From NCBI RefSeq assembly GCF_004193775.1, contig NC_041005.1, positions 19,067,865 to 19,131,864 of the forward strand: 64,000 nucleotides of DNA, given 5' to 3'. The notes beneath the pieces were generated by a model that was not told the DNA's origin, ran no database searches, and was given only the letters and a program-made list of their open reading frames with translations. Of this stretch, positions 54,985 through 64,000 are shown in pieces. The position numbers and the translations under genes were made by a program. Position 1 is the stretch's first letter. Each line of letters begins with the position of its first letter. The stretch comes from Glycine soja (lineage: Eukaryota; Streptophyta; Magnoliopsida; Fabales; Fabaceae).

Positions 54985-55376
54985 GTAATCGATTACCAAG
55001 GGTGGGTAATCGATTACAAGGCTTAAAAATGAAGACAGGAGGCTAAGATGGTCTCTGGTAATCGATTACCAAGGGGTGTAATCGATTACCAGGCTTGAAA
55101 ACGAGGTCAGGAAGCCATGAGGGCTTTTGGTAATCGATTACCAAGGGGGTGCAATCGATTACCAGGCTTAGAAAAGGGACTGGGACATTGTGGAGGCCTC
55201 TGGTAATCGATTACCAGTCTGTGTAATCGATTACACAGAGGAATGGGTCACTGGTAATCGATTACCAGGTATGTGTAATCGATTACACAGTGCATTTTTG
55301 CATATTTCATGTTCTGGGCTGTGTAATTCGAGTTTAGCCTCTGGTAATCGATTACCAAGTCTGTGTAATCGATTAC
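54985..55376. promoter_or_regulatory. Six pairs of GTAATCGATTAC palindromes in chromovirus LTR
   Basis: Pair starts: 54985/55006, 55058/55078, 55130/55151, 55203/55223, 55254/55275 and 55344/55365; spacing is 20 or 21 bp in all six. One site reads GCAATCGATTAC. The first member of each pair is usually GGTAATCGATTACC. They lie directly upstream of the LTR-encoded ORF. Regulatory role inferred from spacing only. Confidence 0.78.
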
Positions 55377-55504
55377 CAGAGATGAAAAGCCTTAAGATAC
55401 TCCTTTTTAATTGCATGTAGTGGTCATGAAACGTATTTGTGTGGCGGCATAGATAGATTCTTGTGAAAGAGTCTACCCCTTTCTTTTCTTTCTTGTAGAT
55501 CGTG

Positions 55505-55936
55505 ATGGCGGCGCAGCTAATCCGTGATCGAGTAGAGATGGAGTGCCTAGAGGGAGTTTGGGAGACCCTCGAAGGCAACACGAGGTGCCGATTTCGGGGC
55601 ACCATTCGATTCACGGCTACTTCTTTGGTGCATCCAGATGAACCTACACGAACGCTTCAGTGCACGGTGGAGTGGATACTACCCACGCCTACACCATATC
55701 GTCTAGTGGAGCCCGTCCAAGTGATCGAGGTAACGTCATCCGAGGAAGACCCTGAGGAGGATCTGGAAGAGCTACCTCCTGAGCCTGCTGTGGATGCCCT
55801 TGACTTTCTAGAGGGTGATGAGGATCCACTTCTTGAGGTGGATTCTCCCGAGGAAGTCATGTCGGCATCTGAGGCAGACTCTACGGAGGATAGTGGCCCA
55901 GGGGAGATGGTGATCAGCGGAGGCTCTTCATCATAG
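55505..55936 (+). CDS. Acidic ORF encoded within the chromovirus LTR
   Basis: 143 codons from ATG at 55505 (MAAQLIRDRVEMECLEGVW). The N-terminal half (FRGTIRFTATSL, TRTLQCTVEWILPTPTPYRL) has a mixed, protein-like composition. The C-terminal half is strongly acidic (SSEEDPEEDLEELPPEP, LEGDEDPLLEVDSPEE). No known domain recognised. It is preceded by the palindrome-pair array and a pyrimidine-rich TTCTTTCTTGTAG stretch that could be a splice acceptor. Hypothetical; it could be a small accessory protein or a chance ORF. Confidence 0.5.
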   Translation: MAAQLIRDRVEMECLEGVWETLEGNTRCRFRGTIRFTATSLVHPDEPTRTLQCTVEWILPTPTPYRLVEPVQVIEVTSSEEDPEEDLEELPPEPAVDALDFLEGDEDPLLEVDSPEEVMSASEADSTEDSGPGEMVISGGSSS

Positions 55937-56519
55937 TGGATAGCTCTTCGGACTAGTTTTATATACTTTTGAGGGTGGGTGTATCTAGGACTGACTGTTA
56001 GGTTTACTCTTTTGTTTTTGTATGGGTAGACCTGATGTATAGGAATTTGATGATTGTATACATGTGGCTGAAGCCAACACTGTGGACACCTTTGCTCGGG
56101 ATGACACTATATATTTTGTAAAACTCCCATATTTTGGACAGCTTTAAATGATGAAAGCATTTATGATCAATCTTGTTATTTGAAAAGAAAGCATTAGCAA
56201 CTTTATTTGTAAAAGAGTTTATCGACTGTATTTTATCCTTTTATTTTCACGTGACGACCTAAAGTAATGGCTGGTATATTCTTCCTTTTGAAACAGCAAA
56301 ATAATTTAGAGAATTATGAGCGGTAAGAAAGAAATGACTCCGAATAGAGTTGTGAACTGGCCATTCAGGACTTTATAGTGAGGATTTTCCTTCTAAACCT
56401 AGTTATGGTGAAAAGAGAAAGAAATGAAAAAGAAAAAGATGAAAAAAAAATTACCATGGTTTTTGTTATTTAAATTATTACTATTAAACCAGTCATTAAT
56501 TTAGGGACGCCACAATTGG

Positions 56520-56531
56520 TGGTATCAGAGC
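56520..56531 (+). other. Primer binding site of chromovirus
   Basis: TGGTATCAGAGC five bases after the LTR end, complementary to initiator tRNA-Met. Confidence 0.9.
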
Positions 56532-56805
56532 AAAAGTGGGATTCTAGTGAACCTGTTATGGTCTTGCCGTGTGAATGCTGTGTATCTCTGAAACTTGGGA
56601 GTAGGTTTCGGGGAGTGACGTTAAGTCACACATTGTATGTATTTCTGCCTTCTTGTCTTGAGCATGGATGTGTGACTGATTCATAGGATTGTTGTGTGTA
56701 TAAGTATGTATAAAGAGAAGGATGTTGTTATAACTGTCATAGCCTGTGTGGTACACTCTCTCTTTAGGATTTCTTGGGTGCTAATAGTTTCCCTACAGGA
56801 TAGGT

Positions 56806-59742
56806 ATGGCAGGACGTGGTAGGGATCAGAACCGTGATGTCCTCGACCGCATCACCGCTGTGCTGGAAACTCTAGTGCAGGAACGTGATGTGGAGCCGGC
56901 GGAGTATCGGGGACTCATGGCTTTCCGTAAAAACCACCCGCCAAAGTTCAGTGGAGACTATGATCCAGAAGGTGCTAGGTTGTGGTTAGCTGAGACGGAA
57001 AAGATTTTCGAGGCGATGGGTTGCCTTGAGGAGCATAAGGTTCTTTATGCGACATTTATGCTCCAAGGGGAGGCCGAGAATTGGTGGAAGTTCGTGAAGC
57101 CTTCGTTTGTTGCACCTGGAGGCGTGATTCCTTGGAATGCCTTCAAGGACAAATTCCTGGAGAATTACTTTCCGCGAGATCTCAGGAAGCGGAAGGCGAG
57201 GGAATTTCTGGATTTGAAGCAAGGAAACATGTCTGTTGGGGAGTACACGGCTAAGTTTAATGAGCTTCTGCAGTATTGGCCTCAATACCAAGATGCTCGG
57301 AATGAGGAAGACCTGTGTGCTCAGTTTGAGAATGGGCTTCGGTTGGAGATCCAACAAGCGGTTAGTTATATGCAGATCACGGATTTTAACCAGCTGGTGA
57401 CAAAGTGCAGGATTTTTGAAGATAAGATGAAGGAGAGGCAAGCTAGAGGCATTGGAGGACCTCAGAGGAACCATCCTTTCAGAGGAAATAGTAACAAGAG
57501 GATGAAGCCATATGCTAGCAACAAGGGGAAGCAGCCCATGGCTACGTCCAATATGAGCCAGTCAAGGGGGACTGGGGTACAGTGCTTTCAGTGTGGGGGA
57601 CCGCATCTTAAGAGGAATTGCCCACAGCTCCAGCAGACACAGGAGAGCCGTTGCTATGTTTGTGGCAAGGTGGGCCATTATGCTCGAGAATGTAGGGTGA
57701 CCGGGAGACCGACAGTAACAGCCAATTCCAACACCGTCAATCGTGGACCCACTAATTCCACAAGGAGCGGTAATGTTAGCAACAACAACACTAGTGGTGG
57801 AAGACCAAAAGTACCCTCCCGGGTATTTGCTATGAGTGGATCAGAAGCAGCTGCCTCCGACGATTTGATACGGGGTAAGTGTTTGATTGCTGATAAACTA
57901 CTAGATGTACTTTATGATTCAGGTGCCACGCATTCTTTCATATCTCATGCATGTGTGGAGAGGTTGGGATTATGTGCGACGGAGTTACCATATGATATGG
58001 TGGTGTCTACTCCGACGAGCGAGCCTGTAACCACCTCTCGGGTGTGTTTGAAGTGTCCCATAATTGTTGAGGGTCGATCTTTTATGGCGGACTTGATTTG
58101 CCTACCTTTAGCTCACCTAGATGTGATCTTGGGGATGGATTGGTTATCTACTAACCATATCTTTCTAGATTGTAAGAAGAAGATGCTAGTGTTTGGTGGA
58201 GATGTAGTTCCAAGTGAATCGTTGAAAGGGGATGCGGACAACGAAGGAACGGGTGATGTTCAAACTTACATGGTGTTGTTCTCTATGTATGTGGAAGAGG
58301 ACGCTGAAGTTAGTTGTATACCGGTGGTGTCAGAATTTCCGGAAGTTTTTCCTGACGACATTTGTGAATTGCCACCTAAGAGAGAAGTGGAATTCATTAT
58401 TGACTTGGTGCCTGGGGCGAATCCAGTGTCGATTGCGCCTTATAGAATGTCTCCGGTAGAACTAGCAGAGGTGAAGGCACAAGTACAGGATCTTTTGAGC
58501 AAACAATTTGTTCGTCCAAGTGCATCACCGTGGGGAGCACCGGTCTTGTTGGTTAAAAAGAAGGATGGAAGTATGAGGATGTGTGTAGACTACCGGCAGT
58601 TAAACAAGGTCACTATCAAGAACAAATATCCTCTACCAAGGATAGATGATCTGATTGACCAATTGAGGGGAGCAACGGTATTTTCAAAGATTGATCTACG
58701 ATCTGGGTATCATCAAATCCGAGTTAAGAAGGAAGATATCCCAAAGACTGCGTTTCGGACTCGGTATGGGCACTACGAGTATTTAGTCATGCCATTTGGA
58801 GTGACTAATGCTCCGGCTATTTTCATGGATTATATGAACCGTATATTCCATGATTACTTGGACCAGTTTGTGGTTGTGTTTATTGATGATATCCTGGTGT
58901 ATTCGAGGAATAAGGAAGAGCATGAGAAGCACTTGAGGATTGTGTTGCATATCCTGAGGGATAGGAAGTTGTTCGCCAAATTGTCGAAATGTGAATTTTG
59001 GTTGGAGAAAGTGCAGTTCTTGGGGCACGTGATTTCTAAGGACGGGGTTGCGGTGGATCCGAACAAGGTGGAGTCGGTTATGGAGTGGCAACAACCGACA
59101 ACTCCAACGGAGGTTCGAAGTTTCTTGGGGTTAGCTGGCTATTATAGAAAATTCATTGAGGGATTTTCTAAATTGGCATTGCCCCTAACTAAATTGACTC
59201 GTAAGAATGAGAAGTTTGTCTGGAATGAGAAGTGTGATCAAAGTTTCCAAGAGTTGAAGAGGCGGTTGACGACAGCTCCAGTGTTAATTTTGCCCGACCC
59301 TAAGAGAAAATTTGAAGTGTATTGCGATGCAAGCGGGCAAGGCCTGGGGTGTGTGTTGATGCAAGAGGGAAGAGTAGTGGCTTATGCTTCACGTCAATTA
59401 CGTCCTCATGAAGTTAACTATCCGACCCATGACTTGGAACTAGCAGCGGTGGTCTTTGCTTTAAAGATTTGGAGGCATTATTTGTACGGTACTCGTTTTG
59501 AAGATTTCAGTGATCACAAGAGTCTCAAATATTTGTTCGATCAGAAGGAACTCAATATGAGGCAACGAAGATGGATGGAGTTCCTTAAGGATTATGATTT
59601 TGGTCTTTCCTACCATCCCGGAAAGGCTAATGTAGTAGCCGACGCGCTAAGCCGGAAGTCCTTACAGGTTGCGACTATGATGAGTTTGGAGCAGAGATTG
59701 ATAGAGGAGTTCCGAGATTTGAATCTAGCAATTGAGGTATGA
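56806..59742 (+). pseudogene. Chromovirus Gag-Pol, N-terminal part (gag, protease, RT, RNase H)
   Basis: 978 codons from ATG at 56806 to a TGA at 59740-59742. Gag: [53 protein letters not shown]. Two zinc knuckles at residues about 260 ([13 protein letters not shown], one residue short before His) and 282 ([14 protein letters not shown]). Protease [12 protein letters not shown] is near 370. RT has [30 protein letters not shown] and FIDDILVYS (near 692). RNase [51 protein letters not shown]. All of these look intact. The TGA follows LAIEV and the same frame continues into the integrase (59743-61212), so it is a single nonsense change, probably CGA to TGA. Confidence 0.9.
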
Positions 59743-61212
59743 CCCAAGAGCTTATTTGTGGGAGCATTGCAGATCACCAATGAATTCGTAGATCTCATAC
59801 GCGAAGCTCAAGAGGATGACCCGTTTTTGCAAGGCAAGGTGTTAGATGTAATGGGGGATAAGGATGTGGAGTTTGAGAAGGACACAACCGGATTAATTAG
59901 ATTCAAGGGGAGGATATGTGTGCCATCTTTAGATGATTTGAGAGTTAAGATCTTGGAAGAAGCGCATAAAAGTCGTCTTAGTTTCCATCCAGGAATGACT
60001 AAGATGTACCAAGATTTGAAGAGAAGTTTTTGGTGGCATGGCATGAAGAAAGATGTAGCTGAATATGTAGCAAGATGTTTGACATGTCAAAAGGCTAAGG
60101 TTGAGCACCAGCGACCATCAGGAGAATTGAAGCCATTGGAAATTCCGAAATGGAAATGGGAGAGCATATCTATGGATTTTGTATCTAGTTTACCCAAGAC
60201 TAGTCGTGGACATGATGCTGTGTGGGTCATAGTAGATCGACTCACCAAATCTGCTCATTTTATCCCAGTGAATATGAAGTATAGAATGGAGAAGCTAGTG
60301 GAGTTGTACATCAAGGAAGTAATAAGGTTGCATGGAATTCCCTCCAGTATTGTATCTGACAGGGATCCAAGGTTTACTTCACGATTTTGGACAAGTCTAC
60401 ATGAAGCCTTGGGGACAAAGCTGAAGCTTAGTTCAGCTTATCATCCTCAAACAGATGGTCAGACTAAACGAACCATTCAGACTCTAGAGGATCTACTTCG
60501 GGCGTGTATTATAGAGCAACAAGGTAGCTGGATGGATTGTTTGCCATTGATTGAGTTTACTTACAACAATAGCTACCAAGCCAGTATTGGTATGGCTCCT
60601 TTTGAAGCTCTATATGGAAGAAAGTGCAAAACTCCTATTTGTTGGTACGATGATGGAGAACCAGTACTTCTTGGACCTGAAATGCTACAACAGATTAACG
60701 AACAAGTGAAGTTGATTCGAGAGAAGATAAAAGCATCTCAGGATAGGCAGAAGAGCTATTATGACAGAAGGAGGAAGCCACTAGATTTTCAGGAAGGAGA
60801 ACATGTGTTTTTGAAGGTTTCTCCCGTAACCGGAGTTGGAAGAGTTCTCAAGGCCAGGAAGTTGACACCCAAGTATCTAGGTCCGTATCAGATTTTGAAG
60901 AAGATTGGGCCTGTAGCTTATCATATCGCCTTACCTCCGAGTTTATCGAATTTGCATCCTGTGTTTCATGTCTCTCAACTGAGACGGTACAACCCAGATC
61001 CATCACATATACTTGCAGTGGACGAGGTACAGGTGAAGGATAACCTCACCTATAAAGCACAACCTCAGAAGATCACTGACCGAAGAATGAAGTCGTTGAT
61101 AGGAAAGGAGATCGCGTTGGTGAAGGTGCAGTGGGGAACCGATGAGGGTGATTCTACATGGGAGTTGGAGGATAGGATAAGAGAATTGCACCCAAGTTTG
61201 TTCATCGAGTAG
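59743..61212 (+). pseudogene. Chromovirus integrase and chromodomain, after in-frame TGA
   Basis: Same frame as the upstream gag-pol, no ATG of its own at the start. Zinc-binding region: EEAHKSRLSFHPGMTKMY ... CLTCQKAK. Core: D in SMDFVSSLPKT and D in IVSDRDPRFTS. The catalytic Glu position is Lys (DGQTKRTIQTLEDLL, codon AAA at 60466-60468). The linker LTPKYLGPYQILKKIGPVAY and NLHPVFHVSQLRRY leads into a chromodomain (ITDRRMKSLIGKEIALVKVQW ... STWELEDRIRELHPSLF) that would guide integration to heterochromatin. Two independent defects, the TGA and E-to-K, make this copy non-autonomous. Confidence 0.9.
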
Positions 61213-61235
61213 TTAATTTCGGGGACGAAATTCCT

Positions 61236-61251
61236 AAAAGGGTGGGAGTAT
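61236..61251 (+). other. Polypurine tract of chromovirus
   Basis: AAAAGGGTGGGAGTAT directly before the right LTR start TGTAACATCC. Confidence 0.8.
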
Positions 61252-64000
61252 TGTAACATCCTGGAAATTTCTACCCGGAATTTTTGGAAACGATGTATTT
61301 TGAATGATTATATATATATAAGTATTATTCACTGTATATGCCTATATGTTCTTGGTAGAAATAGGAATAGTGGGGGCAAGATACGCGGGTTAGGCTAATT
61401 AAGGAAGAGAAATCCATAACTGGGAGGTTATGGGTTAATTCTTAATTAATTAGTTTAAAAATCATCGTTTTGCGTGCGACTTAGAATTTAACGAAACCAA
61501 CCTCTGAACCACGCTCGGGGTTTTATTCTGAGCGTTTTGATATATATATATTGCTTGCTTTCGAAAACTGGCCCCGACGGACGCAGAGAAACGCGAGGAA
61601 TTGGAACCAGAGAAACGGCACGCAAACCGAGGCAGGATTTTAGCGTTTCAAAGGTCAGATTTTTCTCACTTTTGTGGCTGAGTATGGGTCACAGTCAAAA
61701 GGGAAAGTGGGCCCTTTTTACTCCACTCAAATGGAGACATGTGGCATTGTTTAAATAAAATAATAGAAAAGAGAAAACCCTTTTATTTAAAACCAAAAAG
61801 CTTTTCTCTCTCTTCACTCAGCCCCCACACTTTTCAGACAGCTCTCTCTCTCCCTCACTTTGCCATTTTCTTCTTCATTCTCCATTGAAGCTCCAAACAA
61901 AGCTTCAACCTTTGGCCATCATTTCTGCCCCAAATCGTGAAAGGAGGGCATTTTCGGGGTCGTGAAGTGCGTGTCTACGAGTGGGACTTCGAAATTTCAG
62001 GTTTGGGTGGACTTCTTTCTCCTTTGATTTTCGTGGGTATGGGGTTTGGGGAGATATGATGGGTAGTCTTGCTAGGTTCTGCTGTGTGATGATTATTTGT
62101 GAAGACATTTGTTGAAAGCTTGTTGAAATTGCCATGTTTGGATGAGTTAAACATACCCATTCTGTTTTAGGGTTTTTTTGTGATGATGTTTGTGATGTTT
62201 ATATGCTGAAATTGCTGATGGAAAACTGTTAGAGATGAATGGTAGAATTAACCTAGGGTTAGAAAGTGAAGATGTGGTGTTATGAGTGGGAAAAGAGTGA
62301 ATTTTTGAGGGCTGGAAGGCCAAATCTGGAATTGGTAGTATTTAGAGGTTAGAGTGAGTAAATCTTAGCTTGAAATGCCATTTAGGACTTATGAGAAAGC
62401 TTGGACTGTGCTAGAGAGAAAAACAAATGACCAAGGTGAACAAAGAGCCATTTCTAGGGCAAATTTGGGTGTTGAAGAGTCAAATTTTGATTCGGTGAGA
62501 TTTTAAGCGTGAATCTAGTTTGAGCAAGTTTAGATTGATGTTATGGACTGGTGTGAGGTGAGATTTTGCTTCAAATTTACCTCATTCTCAATTTCACTTC
62601 TAAAGCCTAGAAAATCTATTAAATTGAGGGGTTTTGGACACCTAGATTTTGTGTGCTGTGGTTTGAAGCTTGACTTTGGTTTAGACATGATTGATACATG
62701 ATTTGGGACTTGTAGGAATTGATTTGGGCAAGATTGGATGAGGGGAAGTGTGATTTTCGAAATCTGCACTTATGCAGAATTTTGCTGTCAAAATAGGTGC
62801 AGCAGGATTTTGGCTTTGTGCAGAAAAATGCTTGTGTGTGGTGGGCTGTGGAAAGAGTAGTACAGAATGAGTTCTTGACGTTTCCTAGTAGATCCCAACG
62901 GTCACAATGTAGGCTTATGTACCATAGACTTCCAGTAATATTTTGGAGTCGATCCAACGGTTAACGAATTGGATCGAAGGAATTGTTACTGGGGTCTTTG
63001 AGTGAGAAAAGCTGTGATTTTGGTTGGTGTTTGAGCAGAGTTTTCTGCCTTTGCCCTGTTTTCTTGGCTGTGGTAGTTTGTGCTGTTTGAATGTTGTTTT
63101 TCTTGGATGTTGTGGAAGCTTGGGAGGATTGATGGGGACCTGGTGTTGAGAGAAACGAGGATATGGGCTACGTGGGAGTACGTGAGCTCGGATGGAGGTG
63201 GGCAACAGGGGATGGTGGGTTTATGCGCGCTTTGTGGATGTGAAAAACTTGTTGTGCACCATCGCCCGACCGCCACCTAGTACCACATGTGATGGGTACC
63301 CCATAATCCTACAAGCTTGAGATGAGGAAGTATTGAAGGGTGAAACTTCCTGCTTTTATTGTTGACCACAGAGTGGTACCTGGAGATATGTCGCGGGGGT
63401 CAGGAGACCTTGGGGACGTCAGGTGGGGTGCTATTGCCCAAAACCAAGCTTGACCAATCCCGACCCAATCCGGGCATAGTCGGTCAGTGAGAACCTGTGA
63501 TGTACCTAAACAGGCGAGCTCCTAGCAGTCAACAGATAAAAGGAACAAAGACCACAAAGCAAGGAGGCTTGTGGTGGCTGACCAGCTGTGAAACTTGATT
63601 GATATGTGAGATATTGTCTCTGGTAATCGATTACCAAGGGTGGGTAATCGATTACAAGGCTTAAAAATGAAGACAGGAGGCTAAGATGGTCTCTGGTAAT
63701 CGATTACCAAGGGGTGTAATCGATTACCAGGCTTGAAAACGAGGTCAGGAAGCCATGAGGGCTTCTGGTAATTGATTACCAAGGGGGTGTAATCGATTAC
63801 CAGGCTTAGAAAAGGGACTGGGACATTGTGGAGGCCTCTGGTAATCGATTACCAGTCTGTGTAATCGATTACACAGAGGAATGGGTCACTGGTAATCGAT
63901 TACCAGGTATGTGTAATCGATTACACAGTGCATTTTTGCATATTTCATGTTCTGAGGCTGTGTAATTCGAGTTTAGCCTCTGGTAATCGATTACCAAGTC
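61252..64000 (+). repeat. 3' LTR of chromovirus, incomplete
   Basis: Near-identical to the left LTR from 52617 on, with a few substitutions and small indels. Ends inside the palindrome-pair array at the window edge. Confidence 0.92.
63623..64000. promoter_or_regulatory. Palindrome-pair array in right chromovirus LTR
   Basis: Same array as at 54985-55376, starting 63623/63644 (21 bp). One site has become GTAATTGATTAC near 63770. The last pair is cut by the window end. Confidence 0.75.

Larger units (their letters stand above)
52617..56514 (+). repeat. 5' LTR of chromovirus (3898 bp)
   Basis: Runs from TGTAACATC to GACGCCACA. Contains six pairs of GTAATCGATTAC palindromes (54985-55376) and, just after them, a 143-codon acidic ORF (55505-55936). 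The rest carries only short ORFs. Confidence 0.9.
52617..64000 (+). mobile_element. Chromovirus (Tekay-like Gypsy) with about 3.9-kb LTRs, truncated by window end
   Basis: Left LTR 52617-56514 begins TGTAACATCTTGG; right LTR starts at 61252 with TGTAACATCCTGG and is cut by the window end after 2749 bp. PBS for initiator tRNA-Met is at 56520-56531 and the polypurine tract just before 61252. Domain order is gag, protease, RT, RNase H, integrase, chromodomain, which defines a chromovirus; long LTRs suggest the Tekay/Del lineage. LTRs differ by only a few bases where they can be compared, so it is fairly young, yet gag-pol is broken. The right target duplication is outside the window. Confidence 0.93.

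Noticed and set aside
54985..55376. Regularly spaced palindromic repeats resembling a CRISPR array
   Set aside because: Eukaryotic LTR context, 12-bp repeats in pairs with short repeated spacers, no cas genes; same motif in other LTRs.

Overview
The window is repeat-dominated nuclear DNA of a legume, most probably soybean or a close Glycine relative. The main reasons are a SIRE1-type Copia element with its in-frame env-like ORF, a long-LTR chromovirus, and a Tat/Ogre-like Gypsy element, all in styles I recognise from soybean. There are no bacterial features and no tRNA or rRNA genes. No confident intact host protein gene is visible. The best candidate is a 279-aa PB1-like ORF at 49655-50494, which may itself be transposon-derived.

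Layout. Positions 1-6444 are AT-rich intergenic DNA holding a decayed CACTA transposase (4015-5075) and an old array of paired palindromes (6126-6395). An LTR-like stretch (6445-7597) is interrupted by a gag-less Copia element (7598-23955, target duplication ATGAT). That element is in turn interrupted on the opposite strand by a young SIRE1 element (11639-21325, target duplication ACTTG, LTRs identical as far as I can see). A 518-bp tandem duplication follows (23956-24989). From 25340 to 47686 a PIF/Harbinger-type ORF1 (Myb/SANT protein) pseudogene on the minus strand is split by a 21-kb Tat-lineage Gypsy element (25940-47254). The Tat element itself received two SIRE1 solo LTRs (28534-29533, TSD CCGAC; 32676-33842, TSD GAAGG) and another probable solo LTR (about 42869-43890). 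Positions 49655-51794 hold two related PB1-like ORFs, one open and one broken, set among 150-180 bp repeats. A chromovirus with LTRs of about 3.9 kb starts at 52617 and runs off the end of the window. Its gag-pol has one TGA, and its integrase catalytic Glu is changed to Lys.

How the parts relate. Each retroelement carries its own LTR promoter, primer site, polypurine tract and gag-pol. None looks autonomous here. The outer Copia lacks gag and has nonsense and frameshift lesions. The SIRE1 copy lost about 102 codons of reverse transcriptase including motif A. The Tat element is riddled with stops. The chromovirus has two key lesions.

Most notable signals: (1) a strict three-block motif, GATGTC-N6-GATGTC-N2-GACATC, repeated in both orientations through LTRs, spacer and coding sequence of SIRE1, independent of reading frame; (2) an array of hairpins in the outer Copia LTR leader with constant loops and covarying stems; (3) pairs of the 12-bp palindrome GTAATCGATTAC at a fixed 20-21 bp spacing in LTRs of unrelated Copia and Gypsy elements; (4) a UAG-CAG-CTA readthrough context before the SIRE1 env-like ORF; (5) the same plant-transposon-protein domain downstream of pol in both a Copia and a Tat Gypsy element.
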